Assembly (NCBI GenBank): GCA_965232465.1
Contig: OZ246977.1
Coordinates: forward strand, 2,566,884-2,630,883
Source: G965232465 sp965232465
GTDB taxonomy: Bacteria; Pseudomonadota; Alphaproteobacteria; JAQWUY01
DNA length: 64,000 nucleotides
Reading direction: 5' to 3'
Part shown: piece after piece, positions 56,878-64,000 of the stretch
Numbering within the stretch: position 1 is the first letter of the stretch
Layout of the letters: each line of letters begins with the position of its first letter
Notes under the pieces: generated by a model
The model's input: only the letters and a program-made list of their open reading frames with translations
Told to the model about the DNA's origin: nothing
Databases searched by the model: none
Position numbers and translations under genes: made by a program

Positions 56878-58269
56878 TCAGATATGAATTGCCCGTCCAT
56901 ATGCGGCCAATACGGATTCGTGTAACATTTCCGATAAGGTCGGATGTGGGAATACGGTGTGCATCAATTCTTGTTCGGTGGTTTCCAAAGTTTGTGCCAC
57001 ACTGAACGATGCAATCAGTTCGGTTACTTCCGCCCCGATCATATGTACCCCCAACACGGCACCGGTTTTGGCGTCGAATATGGTTTTGATGACCCCTTGG
57101 TCTTCCCCAAGGGCAATTGCCTTGCCATTTGCCATAAATGGAAACTTGCCGATTTTTACGGGAATGTTGTTTTCTTTTGCCTGTGCCTCGGTCAACCCCA
57201 CACTGGCAATTTGTGGGTGGCAATATGTACACCCGGGGATTCGCCCCATATCAAGGGGATGTACGCCCTTGACCCCAGCGATTTTTTCCACACAGATAAC
57301 ACCTTCGTGTTCCGCCTTATGGGCAAGCCATGGGGCACCGGCAACATCGCCAATGGCATATACACCTTTTTCACCGGTTTCTGACCATTGATTGGTAACA
57401 ATATGGGTGCCATCAACCTTGATTTTCGTACCTTCGAGTCCGATGTTTTCCACATTGCCCACAATCCCCACCGCAGAGATCAAACGGTCGGCGTTTATAA
57501 CATCGCCATTGTCCAGCGTAATATGCATATCTTGGGTATTTTTCTGAATATGTTTAATGCCGGTTTTGGTGATAATTTTCATGCCCTGTTTTTCAAATTG
57601 TTGTTGGGCAAGGGCAGAAATTTCCGCATCTTCGACGGGTAAAATACGATCTTGTACTTCGACCACCGTCACCTGGCTGCCCAACGCATTAAAGAAGCTG
57701 GCAAATTCAATGCCAATGGCACCGGACCCCAACACCACCAAGTTTTTCGGCACCGTATCCGCCACAAGGGCTTCTTTGTACGACCAAATAAATGTACCAT
57801 CTGGTTCTATGCCCGGTAATACCCGTGCCCGTGCCCCGGTGGCAAGAATAATGTGTTTTGCCTTAATTTCATGGGTGTCTTTGTCCTCCTTGGCAACTGT
57901 TAAGGTTTTCGCCGCCCCGGTCAAACGCCCAAAACCTTCGATTAAGGTAACTTTATTTTTCTTTAACAAATGCCCTACGCCGGTATTTAAGCGGTGTGAA
58001 ATATCACGGGATCGTGCAATCATTTTGTCCAAATTATATGCCGCCGAACAGGTCAAACCATATGCTTCCGCATGCTGCATTTGCCGATATACTTCGGCGG
58101 AACGCAACAACGCTTTGGTGGGAATACATCCCCAATTCAAACAAATCCCCCCCAAATGGGTGCTTTCGACAATGACGGTTTTTAACTTTAATTGTGCCGC
58201 ACGAATGGCCGTTACATAGCCCCCCGGTCCCGCCCCGACAACGGCCACATCAAAATCCATTTTTTCCAT
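56878..58269 (-). CDS. lpdA: Dihydrolipoyl dehydrogenase (E3)
   Basis: A 463-residue FAD/NAD disulfide oxidoreductase. It has the FAD site VAVVGAGPGGYVTAIRAAQL, the redox disulfide GGICLNWGCIPTKALLR, the NAD site VLGSGAIGIEFASF and the C-terminal HPTLSEMLHES with the catalytic His and Glu. It reoxidises the dihydrolipoyl group of the PDH complex. It lies between pdhC and lipA. Confidence 0.96.
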   Translation of the reverse strand: MEKMDFDVAVVGAGPGGYVTAIRAAQLKLKTVIVESTHLGGICLNWGCIPTKALLRSAEVYRQMQHAEAYGLTCSAAYNLDKMIARSRDISHRLNTGVGHLLKKNKVTLIEGFGRLTGAAKTLTVAKEDKDTHEIKAKHIILATGARARVLPGIEPDGTFIWSYKEALVADTVPKNLVVLGSGAIGIEFASFFNALGSQVTVVEVQDRILPVEDAEISALAQQQFEKQGMKIITKTGIKHIQKNTQDMHITLDNGDVINADRLISAVGIVGNVENIGLEGTKIKVDGTHIVTNQWSETGEKGVYAIGDVAGAPWLAHKAEHEGVICVEKIAGVKGVHPLDMGRIPGCTYCHPQIASVGLTEAQAKENNIPVKIGKFPFMANGKAIALGEDQGVIKTIFDAKTGAVLGVHMIGAEVTELIASFSVAQTLETTEQELMHTVFPHPTLSEMLHESVLAAYGRAIHI

Positions 58270-58294
58270 AATACTCCTCCGTAAAATATAAGGC

Positions 58295-59185
58295 TTATAC
58301 CATTAAGGCAACGGGCTGTTGCAACGCTTGCTGCATTGCGGCCAAGAACTCCGCCGCCACGCTGCCGTCCACCACACGGTGATCGACGGACAAGGTCACA
58401 TTCATAACCGTGGCAATGCTTAATTTTCCATTTTTCACCACCGCCTGTTCAGACCCCGCCCCGACCGCTACTATACACGCTTGTGGGGGATTTACAATAG
58501 CATTAAATTGTTTTACCCCATACATACCCAGATTTGAAACCGATACCGTCCCCCCTTGGAATTGCTCAGGTACCAATTTACCAGAGCGGGCTTTACCCGC
58601 CAGTTGTTTCATTTCTTGGGAAATATCGACCATCGATTTATAATCCGCATTGCGGATAATCGGCGTAATCAACCCATCAGGAATCGCCACCGCCACGGCA
58701 ATATCCACCGCCTTAAACCGTTTTACATATCCGTTATCTGTCCACGCTTGGTTGGCGGCAGGCACCTTTTTTAAGGCAACGGCAACGGCTTTTAGCACCA
58801 TGTCATTTACGGAAATTTTATATGCCCCATCGCCCAAATCATTTAAATACTTACGGGCGGATAATAAGGCGTCGATGTCCACATCTGCGCTTACATAAAA
58901 ATGCGGTACGGTCTGTTTCGATTCGCTTAACCGGGATGCAATTACTTTGCGCATATTGCTAATGGGTATTTCATCACATGCGGGTTCAAAGGGTGTGGGA
59001 CGGGCGGGGGCGATTTTATTGCCCCCAAACGGTGCGGACACACCGCCATTTGCTTGGTAATCCTCAATGTCCCGCTTAACAATCCGTCCCTGTGGTCCGG
59101 TGCCTGTTACAACGGATAAGTTAACATTGTTTTGTTCCGCTAACCGCCGTGCCAACGGTGATGCAAAAATTCGGGTTTCAGCCAT
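58295..59185 (-). CDS. pdhC: PDH E2 dihydrolipoamide acetyltransferase without lipoyl domain
   Basis: A 296-residue E2. It starts directly with the peripheral-subunit-binding domain (RIFASPLARRLAEQNNVNL...GPQGRIVKRDIEDY), then the acetyltransferase core with the catalytic VDHRVVDG. The usual N-terminal lipoyl domain of about 80-100 residues is missing; alphaproteobacterial PdhC is normally about 420-450 residues. The start is firm: the pdhB stop lies 12 bases upstream and GGGGG precedes the ATG, so there is no room for an N-terminal extension. Acetyl transfer must therefore use the lipoyl domain on PdhB, if no other lipoyl protein helps. Confidence 0.9.
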   Translation of the reverse strand: MAETRIFASPLARRLAEQNNVNLSVVTGTGPQGRIVKRDIEDYQANGGVSAPFGGNKIAPARPTPFEPACDEIPISNMRKVIASRLSESKQTVPHFYVSADVDIDALLSARKYLNDLGDGAYKISVNDMVLKAVAVALKKVPAANQAWTDNGYVKRFKAVDIAVAVAIPDGLITPIIRNADYKSMVDISQEMKQLAGKARSGKLVPEQFQGGTVSVSNLGMYGVKQFNAIVNPPQACIVAVGAGSEQAVVKNGKLSIATVMNVTLSVDHRVVDGSVAAEFLAAMQQALQQPVALMV

Positions 59186-59197
59186 TATATCCCCCTT

Positions 59198-60601
59198 TTA
59201 TTTATAACACACAGCTTGTGCTGCGTCGATAATATCTTTTACTTGTGGCAAGGCAAGTTTTTCCAAGTTTTCCGCATATGGTAAGGGTGTATCCTTTGCC
59301 GTTACACGGGTTACTGGGGCATCCAAGTAATCAAAAGCGTACTCCATCATCTTTGCCGCCAGTTCCGCACCAATACCCGATTGGGGCCATGCTTCTTCGA
59401 CGGTCACCAAGCGGTTGGTCTTTTTCACCGATTCCACAATCGTCCTTGTGTCCATAGGACGGATAGTGCGTAAATCGATAACCTCCGCACTGATGCCCTG
59501 TTGTGCCAGTTGTTTTGCCGCATCCAACGCTTTGCCAACCATAATAGAATACGCAACAATGGTTACATCGGTCCCAACCGTACGGATTTTTGCTTTGCCA
59601 ATGGGAACGGTCCAATCGTCCGTATCGGGCACTTCAAATGATTCGCCATACATCAATTCGTTTTCCAAAAATATCACAGGGTTATCATTGCGAATCGCCG
59701 ATTTTAACAGCCCTTTACAATCCGCACTGTCCCAAGGGGCAACAACGATTAAGCCCGGTATGTGACCATACCACGCCGCATAACATTGGGAATGCTGTGC
59801 CGCCACCCGTGCGGCCGCACCATTGGGGCCACGAAAAACCATAGGCGATGACATTTGCCCGCCCGACATATAGCGGGTTTTTGCCGCAGAATTAATAATT
59901 TGATCCATCGCCTGCATGGCAAAATTAAAGGTCATAAATTCCACAATCGGACGCAATCCACGAAACGCTGCACCCACCGCAAGCCCCGTAAAGCCATGTT
60001 CTGTAATCGGGGTATCCACCACCCGTTTATCCCCAAATTCCTCCAGCAATCCTTGGGATACTTTGTATGCCCCTTGGTATTCGGCAACTTCTTCGCCCAT
60101 TAAAAATACGGTTTCATCCGCACGCATTTCCTCCGCCATTGCATCGTGCAAGGCTTCCCGTACCGTCTGGGTTTTCCATGCCCCCTCCCATTCAGATTCG
60201 GCTTCTTTCACTTTTAGTTCAGGCAATGTAAAACTGGTATCCGCAGCTTCGGACACTATGGTTTCGGGGATGGTTTCGGGGGGGGGCATATCATCGGTCG
60301 ATTCAGCGGCCACAGAAACAACGGACAAGTCCATATCATTCAGCACCGATGCGTCTTCGTCTTCTTCGAGCAACACGGCAATAACACCATTTACCGCCAC
60401 ATTTTCCGTGCCGGCGGCAATGACAATTTTACCCAAAATACCCTCATCAACGGCCTCGACCTCCATGGTGGCTTTGTCCGTTTCAATTTCCGCAATAACC
60501 ATCCCTGATTCGATGGTATCCCCTTCCTTTACCAACCAATTTGATAAAGTTCCCTCCGTCATAGTAGGGCTCAGGGCGGGCATAAGAATTTTAATCGCCA
60601 T
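59198..60601 (-). CDS. pdhB: PDH E1 beta subunit with N-terminal lipoyl domain
   Basis: A 467-residue protein. Residues 1-80 form a lipoyl domain (KILMPALSPTMTEGTLSNW...IAEIETDKATMEVEAVDEG, with the modified Lys in ETDKATME). An acidic/Ala/Pro linker follows, then the E1-beta transketolase fold (REALHDAMAEEMRADETVFLMGEEV, DTPITEHGFTGLAVGAAF). The lipoyl domain on E1-beta is known in Alphaproteobacteria; here it appears to be the complex's only one. It is separated from pdhA by a repeat insertion. Confidence 0.95.
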   Translation of the reverse strand: MAIKILMPALSPTMTEGTLSNWLVKEGDTIESGMVIAEIETDKATMEVEAVDEGILGKIVIAAGTENVAVNGVIAVLLEEDEDASVLNDMDLSVVSVAAESTDDMPPPETIPETIVSEAADTSFTLPELKVKEAESEWEGAWKTQTVREALHDAMAEEMRADETVFLMGEEVAEYQGAYKVSQGLLEEFGDKRVVDTPITEHGFTGLAVGAAFRGLRPIVEFMTFNFAMQAMDQIINSAAKTRYMSGGQMSSPMVFRGPNGAAARVAAQHSQCYAAWYGHIPGLIVVAPWDSADCKGLLKSAIRNDNPVIFLENELMYGESFEVPDTDDWTVPIGKAKIRTVGTDVTIVAYSIMVGKALDAAKQLAQQGISAEVIDLRTIRPMDTRTIVESVKKTNRLVTVEEAWPQSGIGAELAAKMMEYAFDYLDAPVTRVTAKDTPLPYAENLEKLALPQVKDIIDAAQAVCYK

Positions 60602-60632
60602 TTTTTATCTTCCTTTCTTCACACAAAACCAT

Positions 60633-60856
60633 ATTATACAACAATATAGTCAATTCGGTATAAAATGATTCGCCATATTATGCGGCACATTTTATTTTGT
60701 TGGGTATATCGTGAGTCTAAGGGGCTACCGCCCCTCGCTCGGTATAATGTTGATTTTCCTGCACTTCGTGCAACAAAATACAACACTCGCTCACCCCGCT
60801 CTGCACCACAATGCCACTGCGTGGCAAGCGGTTGCAACCGCATTATACAACAATAT
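60633..60856 (-). repeat. Structured repeat copy 2, flanked by a 15-base direct repeat
   Basis: The repeat core lies at 60710-60842, with a longer arm back to TATAGTCAATT at 60645 that matches the right end of copy 1 almost base for base. A 15-base sequence occurs on both sides (60633-60647 and 60842-60856), the second lying over the end of pdhA. Here the central hairpin is TGCAC-TTC-GTGCA rather than CATGC-TTC-GCATG, with both sides changed. It sits between pdhA and pdhB, 3' of the pdhA stop. Confidence 0.82.
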
Positions 60857-61823
60857 CTGTCCATAGCTCAGACGCCTCCGGCTGCGGGCTTTGCGTCGCA
60901 AAATCAGCAGATTCGGCAACCACTTTTTTAATCTGTTTGTCAAAACCTTTTAAAGTGTCTTCGTCTGTGTGTCCGCCGTCCAACAACAAGCCTTTTACAT
61001 ATGCGATGGGGTCATGATTGGATTTCATGTCGTTTAATTCATCTTTTGTACGATAATTCGCCGGATCAGACATAGAATGCCCCCGATAGCGATATGTCAT
61101 CATTTCCAAAATATAGGGACCTTTGCCCGTGCGACAATACTCTGCGGCTTTTTTGGTGGCATCATGCACCTCCAATACATTCATCCCATCCACTTGTTCA
61201 CCGGGAATACCATACGCTTGACCCCGCATGTGGTAATCGGACGATGCGGAGTGTCTGCCCGTTGCCGTTCCCATGGCATAGCGGTTGTTTTCTATGATAA
61301 AGATAACTGGCAACTTCCACAACGAGGCCATGTTAAATGTTTCATATACTTGTCCTTGATTGACCGCCCCATCGCCCATGTACACAGTACTGATTTTATC
61401 ATTGCCCAAATATTTATCGGCAAACGCCAACCCCGCCCCAATGGGGACTTGTGCCCCGACAATACCATGCCCCCCATAAAAGTTTTTTTCCGCAGAAAAC
61501 ATATGCATCGACCCCCCTTTACCTTTCGACAAACCGTCTTTGCGACCGGTCAATTCCGCCATTACATTATTGGGGTTTAATCCACACGCCAACATATGGG
61601 CATGGTCACGGTACGAAGTGATAACCGAATCCTCATCGGCAATAGCATCCTGTACGCCCACGACCACAGCTTCTTGCCCGATATACAAATGACAAAACCC
61701 CCCAATCAGCCCCATACCATACAGCTGTCCCGCTTTTTCTTCAAAACGACGAATTAACAGCATATGTTTGTAATATTGAATCAATTTTTCAGAATGTATA
61801 TTGCTTCTTTTATGCGGTGCCAT
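60843..61823 (-). CDS. pdhA: PDH E1 alpha subunit
   Basis: A 326-residue thiamine-diphosphate enzyme decarboxylating pyruvate. It has the ThDP motif MGDGAVNQGQVYETFNMASLWKLPVIFIIENN, phosphorylation-loop-like YRYRGHSMSDPANYR and SKGKGGSMHMF. AAGGAG precedes the ATG. It is the first gene of the PDH operon. The repeat element begins right at its stop codon and shares its last 15 bases. Confidence 0.96.
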   Translation of the reverse strand: MAPHKRSNIHSEKLIQYYKHMLLIRRFEEKAGQLYGMGLIGGFCHLYIGQEAVVVGVQDAIADEDSVITSYRDHAHMLACGLNPNNVMAELTGRKDGLSKGKGGSMHMFSAEKNFYGGHGIVGAQVPIGAGLAFADKYLGNDKISTVYMGDGAVNQGQVYETFNMASLWKLPVIFIIENNRYAMGTATGRHSASSDYHMRGQAYGIPGEQVDGMNVLEVHDATKKAAEYCRTGKGPYILEMMTYRYRGHSMSDPANYRTKDELNDMKSNHDPIAYVKGLLLDGGHTDEDTLKGFDKQIKKVVAESADFATQSPQPEASELWTDIVV

Positions 61824-61865
61824 AATTTTTTAATCTCCTTAATTAACATAGGGTTTCCCCCAAGG

Positions 61866-61923
61866 GCAGTATACAGGGGACAGCATTACAGGGGCATTAT
61901 ACTGCAATCCCCAAAAAATTCAA
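61866..61923 (-). promoter_or_regulatory. pdhA promoter with overlapping inverted repeat
   Basis: Minus strand: -35 TTGAAT (61918-61923) and -10 TATAAT (61896-61901), spacer 16. An 8-base inverted repeat, GCAGTATA (61866-61873) and TATACTGC (61898-61905), overlaps the -10 and start site, with CAGGGG repeats between. This suggests an operator for a dimeric regulator of pyruvate metabolism. Confidence 0.55.
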
Positions 61924-62021
61924 GTATTTTTAACACTCCCCATAAAATGGTATGCCTTTTTTTAAAACAGAAAAACAATTACAAAGAAAATTACATAAAA
62001 AACAAAGTTTTTAAGAATTTT

Positions 62022-62318
62022 TTAATCCAAAAGAAGCTGAATTTCCCCATCTTTATGGGTGTTAAACAAACGGCGATTTTGTTCTTCGAGCATATCAATA
62101 TCTATGCTGTCTTCCCATAACAAAGAATTACGATGTCTGCTTTGCTGATTATCTTGTTGCAATATTTGTAATTTTTGTTTATCCACAGACAGCTGGTGTT
62201 GCAAATCTTTTTTGTACAATAGCCCAGAATCGCCAAACAGCAAGCCATATCCCAAGAACACAATAAACAAAACCAACACAAAATTAATAAAACGCATTAA
62301 CGCAACATTATTAAACAT
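62022..62318 (-). CDS. ftsB: Septum formation initiator FtsB-like
   Basis: A 98-residue protein with one N-terminal membrane span (FINFVLVLFIVFLGYGLLF) and a coiled coil (KDLQHQLSVDKQKLQILQQDNQQ). This is the FtsB/DivIC layout of the FtsQLB division complex. Location upstream of pdhA is usual in Alphaproteobacteria. Confidence 0.85.
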   Translation of the reverse strand: MFNNVALMRFINFVLVLFIVFLGYGLLFGDSGLLYKKDLQHQLSVDKQKLQILQQDNQQSRHRNSLLWEDSIDIDMLEEQNRRLFNTHKDGEIQLLLD

Positions 62319-62419
62319 TGTTACCCTCTTTTCCTTTTAATAATATGATTCTTCAAAATATACCAAAAATTATCTTCCGATAATCACTGTAACAAATTTC
62401 TAATATCGAATCAACCCTT

Positions 62420-62887
62420 TTATTTTAATGCCTCCAGTTGCGAATCTGTTATACAGGAGGGGACAATAACCAAGGGTACGGGGATATTGTTGTATCCTTT
62501 TTTAAGCAAATAGGACAACACCCGATCGTATGTACCCCCATTACGGCTGGCGGCGACGACGGCAAACGATATATTTTCGGTTTGAATAATATCGTAAAAT
62601 TGTTCGGGGGTGTTGCCTTCACGCATATAGCTGATGGCGATTTCCCCGGTTTTTTCGTATACTAAATCCGATGCGCGTTGTAAGACTTGTTCCGCATCTT
62701 CCCGGGATTGTTCCAATGCCAAATGGGATATGGATAACCAATTTTCCCCCCCAGAAGGCGGTTCCACCACATATGCCAATGCCACCCGGGCATTGCGACC
62801 ACTGGCCCGCATACAGGCAAATTTTAATGCCAAATCCATTTCTTCGGAACCATCCACCAAAACCAAAAATACAATTATGTTTGCCAT
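62420..62887 (-). CDS. Universal stress protein family
   Basis: A 155-residue UspA-fold protein: IVFLVLVDGSEEMDLALKFACM at the start, VALAYVVEPP, and IIQTENISFAVVAASRNGGTYDRVLSYLLKKGYNNIPVPLVIV at the end. The ATP-type G-2x-G-9x-G loop is only partly kept. AGGGA precedes the ATG. The exact role is unknown. Confidence 0.82.
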   Translation of the reverse strand: MANIIVFLVLVDGSEEMDLALKFACMRASGRNARVALAYVVEPPSGGENWLSISHLALEQSREDAEQVLQRASDLVYEKTGEIAISYMREGNTPEQFYDIIQTENISFAVVAASRNGGTYDRVLSYLLKKGYNNIPVPLVIVPSCITDSQLEALK

Positions 62888-62914
62888 GTTTTATCCCTCA
62901 TTACATATATAATC

Positions 62915-63046
62915 GTGAGTCTAAGGGGCTAACGCCCCTCGTGCGTTTCATGTGGATTTTACCATGCTTCGCATGACAAAAACCCACACGCACTCACCCC
63001 GCTCTGCACCACAATGCCACTGCGTGGCAAGCGGTTGCAACCGCAT
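62915..63046 (-). repeat. Structured repeat copy 3
   Basis: The core repeat only, with no TATAGTCAATT arms. The central hairpin is CATGC-TTC-GCATG as in copy 1, with an outer TGTGG/CCACA stem. It lies 15 bases from the 3' end of kdsB, in the same orientation to that gene as the other copies to theirs. Confidence 0.82.
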
Positions 63047-63060
63047 TTTATTATAAACAA

Positions 63061-63801
63061 TTATACTTTGTTTTGCAACACATCACATACGGTTTGTAAA
63101 TCTTGTGGGGTATCAATGCCAAGCGGCACATCCTCGACCCGGCACAAGGCAATTTTAAAGCCCGCATCCATTGCCCGTAGCTGTTCCAAGCGGTGTTTTA
63201 CTTCATTGACACTGGGGGGCATACGGACAAACCGTTGTAACGCATCGGCGGTATATGCGTACAGCCCAATATGGTGGTAAAATGGGGGCATCCCCTCAGC
63301 GGTACGCAAAAACCCGGTGGCGGGGGTTATCCGTTCTCCGTTAAAATTTCCATAGGCTTTTACCACATGGGGGGTGTGGATTTCCGCCGGGTCAGTGATT
63401 TCTGCACAGGCGGTGGACATGTGAAAATCCCCCCCCTGTACCGCATCCGATACGGTGCGAATAACAGAGGGGGCAACAGTGGGAATATCACCTTGTACAT
63501 TGATAACTGTATCGATACTATCGCCCAATTTTTGTAAGGCTTGATACACACGATCCGTACCAGAGGGCAGGGCATTATCGGTCAAAACCGCCGTCCCCCC
63601 ATACTGTACCACCGTATCATATATAATTTGGTCACCGCACGCCACCACCACATCCCCAATATTTGCCAACTGTGCTTGGTACATCACCCGTATAATCATT
63701 GGTATCCCCAAAATATCCGCCAACGGTTTGTTGGGGAATCGAGTCGCCTGCATCCGGGCGGGGATAAAAATTTTTGTCTTGGTTTTTGTCTTGGTACGCA
63801 T
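63061..63801 (-). CDS. kdsB: CMP-KDO synthetase
   Basis: A 246-residue 3-deoxy-manno-octulosonate cytidylyltransferase, which activates KDO for lipopolysaccharide. It has IFIPARMQATRFPNKPLADILG, ALPSGTDRVYQAL, INVQGDIPTV and the C-terminal LEQLRAMDAGFKIALCRV and GIDTPQDL motifs. The N-terminus has a short KTKTKTK repeat from an 11-12 base tandem repeat. Its presence shows an LPS-bearing outer membrane. Confidence 0.94.
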   Translation of the reverse strand: MRTKTKTKTKIFIPARMQATRFPNKPLADILGIPMIIRVMYQAQLANIGDVVVACGDQIIYDTVVQYGGTAVLTDNALPSGTDRVYQALQKLGDSIDTVINVQGDIPTVAPSVIRTVSDAVQGGDFHMSTACAEITDPAEIHTPHVVKAYGNFNGERITPATGFLRTAEGMPPFYHHIGLYAYTADALQRFVRMPPSVNEVKHRLEQLRAMDAGFKIALCRVEDVPLGIDTPQDLQTVCDVLQNKV

Positions 63802-63926
63802 GCCCTTAATGTATAAACAAATACAAAATTTGTAAACCCCATAAAAATATGGGGATTTACATAGACAATGTGAAGGGATAAGGTCAATACAAAATCTTAT
63901 TGCTAAATTTTTCTTTATGATTTAGT

Positions 63927-64000
63927 ATGTTCCCATCGTATGCCAAAGCAATTAAAATTGCTATATTAGATGGCGTTTTATATATTCCACATGGTGGAAA
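63927..64000 (+). CDS. Possible 5' end of an unrecognised gene
   Basis: An ATG at 63927 opens a frame of 24 codons to the window edge (MFPSYAKAIKIAILDG...). It has no recognised motif and no clear ribosome site. It is too short to judge. Confidence 0.2.
   Translation, partial: MFPSYAKAIKIAILDGVLYIPHGG

Noticed and set aside
59916..60668. Plus-strand frame of 250 codons opposite pdhB
   Set aside because: Mirror of a conserved gene, Ser/Thr-rich as expected from the reverse strand.
62173..62183. Perfect DnaA-box-like TTATCCACA
   Set aside because: A single box inside ftsB coding sequence with no cluster of boxes or AT-rich unwinding region; chance is likely.
1..64000. tRNA, rRNA and CRISPR arrays
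   Set aside because: No cloverleaf-like sequence with the T-loop consensus in a gap, no rRNA sequence and no regularly spaced repeats were found.

Overview
The window reads as a low-GC, Gram-negative alphaproteobacterial chromosome. Four gene blocks support this: mnmG-rsmG-parS-parA-parB; the pyruvate dehydrogenase block ftsB-pdhA-pdhB-pdhC-lpd-lipA-ratA with an N-terminal lipoyl domain on E1-beta; divergent smr/secB; and argD-argF-(carbonic anhydrase)-hslO followed later by pstSCAB. Glycine is often coded GGG, so many genes carry G-runs, up to nine G in mnmG and argD. An LPS gene (kdsB), secB, lipoproteins and outer-membrane-barrel adhesins show a normal outer membrane. The parS/parAB block suggests a position near the replication origin, but no origin is visible.

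Layout. 0-6 kb: an HTH-prephenate dehydratase fusion, a secreted HNH nuclease behind a poly-G promoter, an IS5-family element and a large subtilase lipoprotein. 6-21 kb: uppP; a long glutamate synthase coupled to a diflavin reductase with two flavodoxin domains; smr, secB, argD, argF, carbonic anhydrase, hslO; an orphan TRAP binding protein and a membrane-fusion-like protein. 22-28 kb: mnmG, rsmG, two parS-like sites, parA, parB, cca. 28-38 kb: a Pho-box-controlled pstSCAB operon, a DUF262 gene fragment joined to a mannitol dehydrogenase remnant, a PfkB sugar kinase and a TAXI TRAP transporter. 38-46 kb: a giant inverse autotransporter with repeats, two tandem peroxiredoxins with matched promoters, a MITE-like repeat and a cupin. 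46-52 kb: an IS3-family element and a five-gene restriction-modification/defence-like operon (HTH, GHKL-type ATPase, two unknowns, C5 cytosine methyltransferase). 52-64 kb: a beta-hydroxyacid dehydrogenase, an M48 lipoprotein, a TbpB-like lipoprotein, the PDH/lipoate operon, ftsB, a universal stress protein and kdsB.

Most notable: (1) a three-copy intergenic repeat with conserved hairpins, two of whose stems differ by paired base changes, always just 3' of a stop codon; (2) GltB coupled to a tandem-flavodoxin CysJ-like reductase instead of GltD; (3) a PDH complex whose E2 has no lipoyl domain, leaving the one on E1-beta as the only one visible; (4) a 17-base C/G tract between -35 and -10 of a secreted nuclease promoter; (5) an XRE-HTH fused to prephenate dehydratase with an altered phenylalanine-binding motif; (6) a defence-like operon of unusual composition. 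All assignments come from reading motifs by eye; no database search was run.
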